From the NCBI GenBank assembly GCA_900556515.1, contig USPH01000067.1, positions 1-7,175 of the forward strand: 7,175 nt of DNA. The letters run 5' to 3'. Source of the DNA: an uncultured Collinsella sp. Lineage in GTDB: Bacteria > Actinomycetota > Coriobacteriia > Coriobacteriales > Coriobacteriaceae. Numbering within the stretch: the first letter of the stretch is position 1; every line of letters begins with the position of its first letter. The notes beneath the pieces were generated by a model. That model had not been told where the DNA came from. It ran no database searches and was given only the letters and a program-made list of their open reading frames with translations. Position numbers and translations under genes: made by a program. Shown here one piece after another: positions 1 through 5,512 of the stretch.

Positions 1-42
1 CTTCTAGCTTCGTCGGCAGCGTCAGATGTGTATAAGAGACAG
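1..42 (+). other. Illumina Nextera adapter (non-genomic)
   Basis: Bases 10-42 match the Nextera Read 1 transposase adapter and end with the 19-base Tn5 mosaic end AGATGTGTATAAGAGACAG (24-42). Bases 2-9 (TTCTAGCT) match, from memory, the Nextera XT i5 index S515, directly before the adapter as in a library molecule. The stretch is untrimmed sequencing adapter at a contig end, not organism DNA and not a natural transposon end. It interrupts the kinase gene that begins beyond it. Confidence 0.97.
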
Positions 43-1274
43 TCTCGGAGCCCACGCGCATCATCGGTGCCCCCGGTGAGCTGGGCGCCACCAAGACTCG
101 CGAGCTTTCCGATCAGACGCGCGCCATGGTGCGTCCCGTCTCGGGCGTGAGCGGCCAAAATACCGCCCGCAGCTCGGTTTCGGGCTCCACCGGCTCCTAC
201 GAGGTCGAAAAGCCCAAATCCAACAAGAACAAGATCATCGCCGCCGTGGTGGCAGCCGTTGCCGTCATCGGCATCGTGGTGGCCTTTGCCACAGGACTCT
301 TTGGCGGCGAGCAGGTCACCGTGCCCGATGTGCTGGGCAAGGACCAGCAGACTGCCGTCGAGCTGATCAAGGAAGCCGGCCTCGAGGTCGGCACCATCGA
401 CCAAAGCTACAACGACGATGTCGACGAGGGCAAGGTCGCCGAGCAGACGCCCAACGGCAACACCAAGAAGACCAAGGGCACCAAGGTGAACCTGGTAATC
501 TCCAAGGGCCCCAAGCCCTCCGAAAAGGTTGAGGTTCCCAAACTTGTCGGCCTGACCAAGGACCAAGCAGAAGCCGCACTGGCAAGCGTTGGCCTGAAGG
601 GCAACGCCTCCGAGGAGGCCAACGAGGCTGATGAGGGCCAGGTCTTTGAGCAGGGCACCGAAGCCGGTAAGGAAGTCGCGAAGGGCACGACCATCTCGTA
701 CAAGGTCTCGAGCGGCCCGGATACCACGTCCGTCCCCGACCTGACCGACATGACCGAGGCCCAGGCGCGCAACGCCCTCGATATGGCAGGCTTTGGTGTC
801 GACGTGAGCTACCAGGAGAACGACTCGGTTACCGAGGGCACCGTGATCAGCTGGAACCCCAGCGGCAAGCAGAAGCCCGGCGCCACGATTACCGTCGTCA
901 TCGCCAAGAAGTCCGGCAAGGCCACCGTCCCGGGCAACCTGTACGGCAAGAGCATTTCCGCCGCCGTTACCGCGCTCAACAACGCCGGTTTCTATAACAT
1001 TGGCTTCTGTGACCAGAACGGCAATCCCGTAAGCGGTAACGAGGATGCAACCGTTACGGGCGTCTCCCCCACTGGAAAGCAGTCCACCGACAGCACGATT
1101 ACGCTGACGGTCGCACTTTCTGGTTCGGGCTCGGGCTCGGGCTCGGGCACGGGCGACGATTCCGGTACGACCAACGAGTCGCCACCCCACCGCTCATCGC
1201 GGCTTTCGCCGCAAACATATTCGCTCACAGGCGCCCGCTTGCTCCCCCAGCAAGCGGGCGCTTTCTTTATCTGA
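43..1274 (+). CDS. PASTA-domain Ser/Thr protein kinase, C-terminal part (5' truncated)
   Basis: The open frame continues upstream of the ATG at 126 to the adapter junction (codons from 45), so this is the 3' part of a longer gene and its kinase domain is missing. Visible parts: a Ser/Thr/Gly/Lys-rich juxtamembrane linker, one transmembrane helix (nt 234-302, IIAAVVAAVAVIGIVVAFA), then four extracellular PASTA repeats (about nt 315-512, 526-714, 727-909, 919-1116), each starting V-P and ending in a beta strand such as VNLVISKG. A Gly-Ser tail follows. PknB/PrkC/StkP-family kinases use PASTA repeats to sense peptidoglycan or lipid II and regulate growth and division; that role is family knowledge. 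The reading frame passes through an intrinsic terminator before its TGA, so the natural C-terminus is uncertain. Confidence 0.9.
1122..1151 (+). repeat. Hexanucleotide repeat (GGCTCG-type), five units
   Basis: The units are GGTTCG, GGCTCG three times and GGCACG, encoding the Gly-Ser linker at the end of the PASTA region. A six-base unit keeps the frame when it expands or contracts, so the linker length probably varies between strains. Confidence 0.85.
1231..1269 (+). terminator. Intrinsic terminator of the PASTA kinase gene
   Basis: A perfect 13-bp stem (1231-1243 with 1249-1261), a CCCCC loop and a T-rich tail (TTTCTTTAT). It overlaps the last codons of the kinase reading frame, whose TGA is at 1272-1274. 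Confidence 0.9.
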
Positions 1275-1298
1275 AGCAGCGAATACTACGGCATGCCT

Positions 1299-1337
1299 TA
1301 AACCAAAAGAGCCCGGCACCGTAACGGTACCGGGCTC
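1299..1337 (-). terminator. Intrinsic terminator downstream of the tRNA-Arg remnant
   Basis: Arms 1309-1321 and 1325-1337 with loop TAA. The one imperfect pair is a G-U wobble when read as minus-strand RNA and a C-A mismatch on plus, and the minus strand continues into TTTTGGTTT. It therefore serves minus-strand transcripts, in line with being the terminator of the tRNA gene whose 3' half lies just upstream on that strand. Confidence 0.8.
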
Positions 1338-1347
1338 GATATTCCTC

Positions 1348-1392
1348 TGGTGCCCCCGGGCGGATTCGAACCGTCGACACCCGCTTTAGGAG
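1348..1392 (-). other. attL/attR-type junction: 3' half of tRNA-Arg(CCT)
   Basis: Read on the minus strand, the segment is a tRNA 3' half: anticodon loop CTCCTAA (1386-1392, anticodon CCT), 3' anticodon stem AGCGG, variable loop GTGTC, T-arm with loop TTCGAAT, acceptor strand CGGGGGC, discriminator A and CCA (1348-1350). The bases beyond the anticodon loop (from 1393) cannot pair with the stem and show no D-arm, so the 5' half is absent. This is the usual footprint of a tyrosine integrase that recombines at the anticodon loop and rebuilds the tRNA at the far end of the element. The T-stem has one A-C mismatch, which fits a fragment no longer under selection. The integrase gene starts about 190 bases away. 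Confidence 0.85.
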
Positions 1393-1573
1393 ATATGATT
1401 TAATGCTCCCCCCTACCATTCATCAAACATCATTGAACACCATATAACCGCAGATAAACACAGCAGTTTGTGTCTTTTGCCTCTGATAGCTGCGACTACG
1501 CTTTTACAAACATATTACTAACGGCTTTAGCTAAACTGCACTCAATGAATTGTTGAAAACTCATCAATGAAAC
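1393..1573. other. Intergenic attP-side region upstream of integrase
   Basis: This AT-rich, non-coding stretch lies between the attachment core and the integrase ribosome binding site. It should hold the integrase promoter and possibly arm-type integrase binding sites. I see a TTTACA hexamer (1503-1508) but no good -10 at the right distance, and short ATCAA-type motifs that are too weak to call. Confidence 0.4.
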
Positions 1574-1584
1574 GGAGTGCAAAG

Positions 1585-2832
1585 ATGTCAGAACAACCAC
1601 TCATTAGCGGAAGAGGCACGTGTTGGAAAGACAAGAGGTCGCCTAACACCTATCGCTATTATTTTTCACTTGGAATCAAGGACCCTAAGACGGGACGCTA
1701 CAAACGATCCCCAACTTATACGGTTCACTGCAAGACTAAAACAGAGGCAAAGGCTGCAATGCAGGCCAAGCTGGCAGAAATCAACTCTTCTGGCACGGTC
1801 TCTAAAACTAAAAAGCCAACTCTGCTTGCATCCTACTGCTGGGCCTTTCATGAAAATAGGGACACCGAGCTTGCGCCAACGAGCTATGAAAGAGAAGCAT
1901 ACGATTGCAGGCATATCGAAGACCTATTCGGTGCGTTTCAGACAATTGAGGGGCTGACTCCCGATCTAATCGAAGAAACATATGCCGAAGCTCGTCGCAC
2001 GGGAAAATACAAGCCATCGGAGCTTGTGCGGATCAACGCGAAGTTGCGTCAAATTCTCTCGAATGCAGTCGCGAAGCGAATAATTGACCGAAACCCCTGC
2101 GCTACCGTTCACGTTCGCAGACCAGGCAACAAAAGAGAATCACTGACAATCGACCAGGTAGCTACCCTATGCACACATCTTCAACACATTGAGCTCACCG
2201 CCGAAGCTGTTGGTACGCTAGTACTAGTGTATACGGGTATGCGGAAAGGCGAGATGTTGGGCCTCGAATGGCGCGATTGGGACCCTGCCAATAAAACCTT
2301 GAAAATTGACAGGCAGTACACCAACGACCATGAACTGAGGGCACCCAAGTCACAAGAAAGCCAACGCAAAATCCCCGTTGGAGAAACCTTAGCCGAACGT
2401 CTTCAATCATGGTCAGCCATACAAAAAGAGCTCCTGGCCTCTCTGGGGCTGTCCCAGACTGGCAGAACTCCCATCATTAGCGATATTGCCGTCGAGCAAG
2501 GGGTCCCTACTGTCTGTCACATGAAAAACTACATCTTCAACCATTGGTTTCGCGATTTCGCAGTTAGCTGCAATCTTGGAATCTATGAGCCGAACAATTC
2601 GACTGGCGGAAAGCTATATAAGGGCATCTGCCCGCATCAGCTCAGGCATTGTGTAAGCACTTTTATGCTGGCGAACGGATCGGACGTTAGAAGCGTGCAA
2701 GGTATTCTTGGCCACGCGGACCCCAATATCACGCTCAAAACGTATACAAGCCTCGTTCAACAATCAGAAATAAAAGCAGTTAAAGGCTACGAAGACTTCA
2801 TCAACGCCTATATACAGAGAAGCGAGAAATAG
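1585..2832 (+). CDS. Tyrosine recombinase/integrase (site-specific, tRNA-targeting)
   Basis: A 415-aa phage/ICE-type integrase that would catalyse recombination between the element and the tRNA-Arg site. Domains: N-terminal arm-DNA-binding region (about 10-70, with SLGIKDPKTGRYKRS and a Lys/Ala-rich helix), SAM-like core-binding domain (about 80-185) and catalytic domain (about 190-410). The catalytic set is complete: Arg220 in TGMRKGE, a probable beta-hairpin Lys in APKSQESQRKIP, His351 and Arg354 in HQLRH, His377 in LGHADPN and nucleophile Tyr387 in KTYTS. I prefer ATG 1585 over ATG 1567 because GGAG (1574-1577) stands 7 bases before it, while 1567 has no Shine-Dalgarno. Base composition is lower in GC than the flanking genes, a sign of transfer. 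Confidence 0.95.
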   Translation: MSEQPLISGRGTCWKDKRSPNTYRYYFSLGIKDPKTGRYKRSPTYTVHCKTKTEAKAAMQAKLAEINSSGTVSKTKKPTLLASYCWAFHENRDTELAPTSYEREAYDCRHIEDLFGAFQTIEGLTPDLIEETYAEARRTGKYKPSELVRINAKLRQILSNAVAKRIIDRNPCATVHVRRPGNKRESLTIDQVATLCTHLQHIELTAEAVGTLVLVYTGMRKGEMLGLEWRDWDPANKTLKIDRQYTNDHELRAPKSQESQRKIPVGETLAERLQSWSAIQKELLASLGLSQTGRTPIISDIAVEQGVPTVCHMKNYIFNHWFRDFAVSCNLGIYEPNNSTGGKLYKGICPHQLRHCVSTFMLANGSDVRSVQGILGHADPNITLKTYTSLVQQSEIKAVKGYEDFINAYIQRSEK

Positions 2833-2909
2833 CATGTTTTTCATTCATCGTTTCATCAATAATATTACGGTACTATGCTACTATTTCCGCAGGTAGATGC
2901 TTTATTTGA

Positions 2910-2938
2910 TTGACATCTATTGAGTTTTAATACATGCT
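2910..2938 (+). promoter_or_regulatory. Candidate sigma70-type promoter for the excisionase-like gene
   Basis: Consensus -35 TTGACA (2910-2915), 17-base spacer and a weak -10 CATGCT (2933-2938). An inverted repeat TAGATG/CATCTA (2894-2899 with 2914-2919) overlaps the -35 and could be an operator. The predicted start near 2945 puts the hairpins at 2950-3028 in the 5' leader. Confidence 0.45.
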
Positions 2939-2949
2939 AAAGCTGTCAG

Positions 2950-3028
2950 ATGGCTACGCATGTAGTCATAGAAACCGGCCCCCCAAGTGCTTATGAACCT
3001 GGTAAGTCTTACAAGCACAGGGAGGGCC
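2950..3028 (+). promoter_or_regulatory. Two-hairpin structured 5' leader
   Basis: Hairpin 1 has arms 2950-2957 and 2962-2969 (8 bp with one G-U, loop GCAT). Hairpin 2 has arms 2977-2992 and 3013-3028 (13 of 16 paired, GGCC at the base and GTGCTT/AAGCAC at the top) and encloses a further GTAA/TTAC hairpin (3002-3012). No U-run follows, so it is not an ordinary terminator; it ends 7 bases before the Shine-Dalgarno AAAGGA (3036-3041). A role in controlling translation or RNA stability is inference. Confidence 0.55.
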
Positions 3029-3050
3029 CTCATTGAAAGGATAGCTCATC

Positions 3051-3296
3051 ATGGCTACTCCAAAGATTAGCACTCAGGCGTCCACACCGACTTTCCCCAC
3101 TGGTGCCGCTCAGTGCGATCGGTTGCTCCGCGTTAACGATATCCGCGAACTTACTGGCTGGAGCGAAAACACCGCACGCAAGTTTATGAGAGAGTCCGGC
3201 AAGCTCATCCAAATCCATCGTTCTAATTACATGTTTGAAAGTTCGTTTTATGAGCTTTTCAAGCAGCTTGAAGGTCGCACCGCCCACTTTGACTAG
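3051..3296 (+). CDS. Small HTH DNA-binding protein, excisionase-like
   Basis: An 81-aa protein. After a Ser/Thr/Pro-rich N-terminal tail (1-22), residues about 24-73 follow the MerR/excisionase HTH layout: LLRVNDIRELTGWSENTAR (helix-turn-helix), a second helix (KFMRESGKLI), a short beta wing (IQIHRSNYMFE) and a C-terminal helix (SSFYELFKQLEG). Proteins of this size and fold beside integrases usually act as recombination directionality factors (Xis) that bend attachment-site DNA, or as small regulators; which one applies here is inferred from position only. The start is supported by AAAGGA 9 bases upstream. The next gene starts 9 bases after its stop, so the two are probably co-transcribed behind the structured leader. 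Confidence 0.8.
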   Translation: MATPKISTQASTPTFPTGAAQCDRLLRVNDIRELTGWSENTARKFMRESGKLIQIHRSNYMFESSFYELFKQLEGRTAHFD

Positions 3297-3305
3297 GCGG
3301 TAAAC

Positions 3306-3692
3306 ATGAGCGAGCTGCCGTCGATTTCCGACATATTTAGCGATGATGTTAATGAACAACGAAAGATTAAAGGGAAAATGGATAAAGCTAATTTTATTTC
3401 AGTGCCCGAGTGGGCGTGCTGCGTCACCACCGTCGCTGCTGAGCGCCTCATCCTCGGCCTTGTATGGAAGTTTGGAAAGCCTTCCACAAACAAAAAAGCC
3501 ATGGGCTTTTACGCAAAAAGCAAATGGATTGAGGAGCACTACCACCTGAGCAAGAACACGATTTCCCGGGCCCATACCTCTTTGAAGAAAAAGAGGTACA
3601 TTCAAAAGGCGGGTGACGGCAGCTGGATGCTTAATTACGCTGCAATCTACCGCGCCGCAGTCGAAAACGGCTGGGAGCCTCCGAAATCTTAA
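3306..3692 (+). CDS. Winged-helix protein, replication-initiator/organiser-like
   Basis: A 128-aa protein. The stretch NFISVPEWACC near residue 30, followed by an AERLILGLVWKFG helix and then YAKSKWIEEHYHLSKNTISR (helix-turn-helix) with the wing KKKRYIQKAGDGSWMLN, matches the general plan of HTH_36-like and phage replisome-organiser N-terminal domains, which bind an origin and recruit helicase. The C-terminal helicase-loading part of such proteins is missing, so it could equally be a stand-alone transcription regulator. The start at 3306 is supported by AGGCGG 5 bases upstream, overlapping the previous stop; an internal ATG at 3378 has a too-close GGG and would cut only a variable tail. Likely second gene of the operon with the excisionase-like protein and followed by a terminator. 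Confidence 0.75.
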   Translation: MSELPSISDIFSDDVNEQRKIKGKMDKANFISVPEWACCVTTVAAERLILGLVWKFGKPSTNKKAMGFYAKSKWIEEHYHLSKNTISRAHTSLKKKRYIQKAGDGSWMLNYAAIYRAAVENGWEPPKS

Positions 3693-3776
3693 GCCCACAA
3701 ACCGACTATCGAGGTCGTAAGAGTCGGCCACCGTCAGGGTGCCCACAAGAACATGCCGCGGATGTAAAATAAAATA

Positions 3777-3841
3777 GGGTCGAACCGAAACAGTTCCCGG
3801 ACAATTGGCGTCCGGCCAGACACTTCGATTCGACCCTTTTT
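3777..3841 (+). terminator. Branched intrinsic terminator, possibly bidirectional
   Basis: The outer stem 3777-3789 with 3824-3836 pairs 12 of 13 (GGGTCGAA/TTCGACCC at its base), and an inner hairpin CCGGAC/GTCCGG (3797-3802 with 3810-3815) has a 7-base loop. TTTTT follows on plus (3837-3841). The minus strand also leaves the stem into a T-rich run (CTATTTTATTTTAC), and the one mismatch becomes G-U there, so it may stop transcripts from both sides. Confidence 0.75.
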
Positions 3842-3920
3842 CATGCCCGCATCTAAAACAATCCCATAATCATTCTCGGCATCTTTAACGCCATCACTCT
3901 CCCGCCACCAACGCGTCGTA

Positions 3921-3942
3921 GGTGCCATTTTGGTGCCATTTT
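3921..3942. repeat. 11-base tandem direct repeat GGTGCCATTTT
   Basis: Two exact adjacent copies, 3921-3931 and 3932-3942. In the minus strand they encode the N-G-T-K-M-A-P stretch of the possible integrase fossil, so the repeat may simply reflect that peptide. Confidence 0.9.
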
Positions 3943-4112
3943 CAACGAATCGATATGGCCGTCCATTCATGGCCTTTAAGGCACGTGATACCATGAAAAC
4001 GTGCGGTATTTCTCTAACCAAAAACCTGCGTGAACGTATGACTTGAGACGCTTTTAGAACTCACCGATCGCAGGACGACTACAAAACAACAGCGGCCGCG
4101 TATTTGTTCCCA

Positions 4113-4138
4113 GCCGTACGGCGTGGCGGAGCCATGCC
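4113..4138 (+). promoter_or_regulatory. Palindrome and hairpin upstream of coiled-coil gene
   Basis: A perfect 10-base palindrome GCCGTACGGC (4113-4122) is followed by, and shares three bases with, a hairpin of arms 4120-4127 and 4131-4138 (8 bp with one G-U, loop GGA). It lies 11 bases before the Shine-Dalgarno GGAG (4150-4153). The two folds exclude each other in RNA; an operator or leader role is speculative. Confidence 0.4.
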
Positions 4139-4162
4139 CATTGTTGATTGGAGTGTCGCACG

Positions 4163-4732
4163 ATGACAGACGAGAGAAAAATCAGGGAGATCTACGGCGT
4201 GAAGTCCGTCCACGAGGAGGCCGCCGAGCGAACCGAGGCGACGTGGCGGGAGAAGCTACTGCGCGAGACGGCCGACCTCAGGACCGAGAACGCGCTGCTC
4301 AGGGCCCAGCTCGACGAATTCAACCGCAAGCTCGTCGAGGCAACGGATCGGAATGAAAAGATTGAGGCCGACTGCAATGAGCGGGTTGCCTTTATAGAGG
4401 AGAAGTTCGAACTCGATACCGCGAGTCTGGAACTCGAGAACAACGAGCTCCACGCCGCGAGCGTCAGGTACCTTGCCGATGCCAGGAAGCTCGACAGACA
4501 GGTCGTCCAGCTCCATGCCGAGGCGGAGGCCATGGTCGATGAGATCGAGCGGCTGCGCGGCGAGCGTGACACCGCGCTGAAAGCCCAGGCCGAGCTGAGC
4601 GATGCGCTTCTGGCCCAGCACGACCTGATGTCCGAGGTCGCCGCCCTCAAGGACCGCCTTGCTGTAGCCGAGCAGCGGGCGGCTGTGGCCGAGGCCAAGG
4701 TCGAGGTCATGACCCAGATGAAGGGCGAGTAG
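4163..4732 (+). CDS. Coiled-coil protein of unknown function
   Basis: A 189-aa, highly charged protein rich in Ala, Glu, Leu and Arg with almost no Pro or Gly. From about residue 15 to the end it shows heptad spacing (for example LRTENALLRAQLDEFNRKL and MVDEIERLRGERDTALKAQ), so it is predicted to be one long coiled coil, interrupted at most around 60-75. There is no signal peptide, membrane segment or recognisable catalytic domain. I chose ATG 4163 because GGAG at 4150-4153 lies 9 bases upstream; a TTG at 4148 would overlap that site. It converges on the phosphoesterase operon. I do not recognise a family: scaffold, DNA-partition accessory or phage/plasmid structural roles are all possible. 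GC-rich codon use matches the phosphoesterase genes, not the integrase. Confidence 0.8.
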   Translation: MTDERKIREIYGVKSVHEEAAERTEATWREKLLRETADLRTENALLRAQLDEFNRKLVEATDRNEKIEADCNERVAFIEEKFELDTASLELENNELHAASVRYLADARKLDRQVVQLHAEAEAMVDEIERLRGERDTALKAQAELSDALLAQHDLMSEVAALKDRLAVAEQRAAVAEAKVEVMTQMKGE

Positions 4733-4761
4733 CCCCGCGCTTCTCCTATCAGGCGGCTGAT

Positions 4762-4802
4762 TTCTAGAGACCTTCTAGAACGCTTCTAGGAGGTCTCTAG
4801 AA
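4762..4802. repeat. Four 11-bp-spaced TTCTAG repeats forming a 19-bp hairpin
   Basis: CTAG occurs at 4764, 4775, 4786 and 4797, exactly 11 bases apart, in units TTCTAGA, TTCTAGA, TTCTAGG and CTCTAGA. The whole block is also an inverted repeat: 4762-4780 pairs with 4784-4802 (19 pairs, one U-G on plus) around a CGC loop. It covers the stop codon of the last phosphoesterase gene and lies 30 bases after the stop of the coiled-coil gene. Neither strand has a U-run after the stem, so it is not a classical intrinsic terminator, although it may block or protect converging transcripts. Confidence 0.9.
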
Positions 4803-5512
4803 CCGAGCACGGCATCCTCAATCGGCACGATGTCTTTGTAGACCAGGCGATGCTTGGCGTTGCACCATTTGTCGCCGTGGTAGTGGCCGAAGAACCAGGC
4901 GCGGTAGCCGAGCCGCCCATCGAGTTCGGCAAGGAATCGCTGAAGCCGGTCGTCCCGATACTCGCGTCCACGCTCGCGACACAGCCCCTCAGCAAGGGCA
5001 GCCGGAGCCTCGTGAGTCACAACGTAGTCGACCTTCCAGCCCACGCGATTGAGCGAGGAACGGCAGTGCCCCATCTCTTCCTCGCTCGGCATCTCCTCAG
5101 GCCACCAGCTCCTCCCCTCCCTGCGATACTGCCTGTCGTTGCTCGCGCCGCCGCCCATGGCAAGGACCGTGAGCCCGTCGATATCGAACACCTCTCCGCG
5201 CATCAGGTGCAGCACGTGCGGTCGTACCTCATGGACGAGACCGCCGCTCCACTCTCGCACCGGCAGTTCTGCCAGGGCGTGGTGGTTCTCATGGTTGCCG
5301 TCTACGAAACGCGTGGTCCAGGGCTTCGACTCGAACCAGTCGAGCCAGTATTTCTCAGCATTCGAGCCGTCCCAGACGAAGCCGAAATCGCCGGCCACGA
5401 TCACCGCGTCATCGCGCGTCAGCGTCCGGCCCAGCGGCCAAGACCTGAAGGCGAACCTGCTGGCCCCGTACTCGGCCCTGCCGTGGACATCGCCTGTCAC
5501 ATAGACCGTCAT
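4775..5512 (-). CDS. Metallophosphoesterase (calcineurin-like), third gene of operon
   Basis: A 245-aa protein with the full dimetal phosphoesterase motif set: GDVHG (Asp8, His10), GDFGF (Asp42), DGNHE (Asn73, His74), THE (His167) and GHYH (His210, His212). Family members hydrolyse phosphomono- or phosphodiesters with two metal ions; the substrate here is not predictable. It also has the block MGGGASNDRQYR...SWWPEEMP, shared with its upstream paralogue. The start at 5512 is chosen because the paralogue begins with the same MTVYVTGD and the ATG overlaps the preceding stop by one base (TGATG), indicating translational coupling; only a weak GGGG lies upstream. The last codons SRDLLEAF and the TAG are encoded inside the 11-bp repeat hairpin. 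Probably cytoplasmic, since no signal peptide is visible. Confidence 0.92.
   Translation of the reverse strand: MTVYVTGDVHGRAEYGASRFAFRSWPLGRTLTRDDAVIVAGDFGFVWDGSNAEKYWLDWFESKPWTTRFVDGNHENHHALAELPVREWSGGLVHEVRPHVLHLMRGEVFDIDGLTVLAMGGGASNDRQYRREGRSWWPEEMPSEEEMGHCRSSLNRVGWKVDYVVTHEAPAALAEGLCRERGREYRDDRLQRFLAELDGRLGYRAWFFGHYHGDKWCNAKHRLVYKDIVPIEDAVLGSRDLLEAF

Larger units (their letters stand above)
3734..4021 (-). pseudogene. Possible integrase C-terminal fossil
   Basis: A 95-codon minus-strand frame without a ribosome binding site. Its middle reads HVFMVSRALKAMNG followed by FVENGTKMAP, similar to the tail of many tyrosine integrases, where a Tyr-x-His-Val block is followed by a helix and a terminal N-G-T-K-x-A-P peptide. 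The catalytic Tyr position would be Ile here, no other integrase motif is recognisable upstream, and the frame ends inside the branched terminator. A decayed remnant of a second integrase fits this, but chance similarity is possible and the frame may be meaningless. Confidence 0.25.
3693..4162. other. 470-base gap without a convincing gene
   Basis: It holds a CCGACT/AGTCGG inverted repeat (3702-3707 with 3722-3727), the branched terminator, the possible integrase fossil with its 11-base direct repeat, and the hairpin leader of the coiled-coil gene. GC content rises across it, from the AT-richer integrase module to the GC-rich right part. No promoter for the coiled-coil gene is clear. Confidence 0.6.

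Noticed and set aside
24..42. Tn5-like mosaic end suggesting a transposon
   Set aside because: It is the constant part of the Nextera library adapter, directly preceded by the Read 1 tail and an index at a contig end.
126..128. ATG as start of the kinase gene
   Set aside because: The frame stays open upstream to the adapter, and the sequence there reads as kinase juxtamembrane linker; there is no ribosome binding site.
1348..1425. Complete tRNA gene on the minus strand
   Set aside because: The 5' acceptor strand, the D-arm and the 5' anticodon stem are missing; pairing fails from 1393 onward.
1567..1569. Upstream ATG for the integrase
   Set aside because: It has no Shine-Dalgarno, while ATG 1585 has GGAG at 7 bases.
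4148..4150. TTG start for the coiled-coil protein
   Set aside because: It lies in the GGAG region that serves ATG 4163, and adds only five residues that do not fit a coiled coil.
4192..4710. Long minus-strand frame (172 codons)
   Set aside because: It is Ser/Ala/Arg-rich antisense of the coiled-coil gene; no domain and no ribosome binding site.
4762..4802. CRISPR-like array
   Set aside because: The units are 11 bases, without spacers of the usual size and without cas genes.
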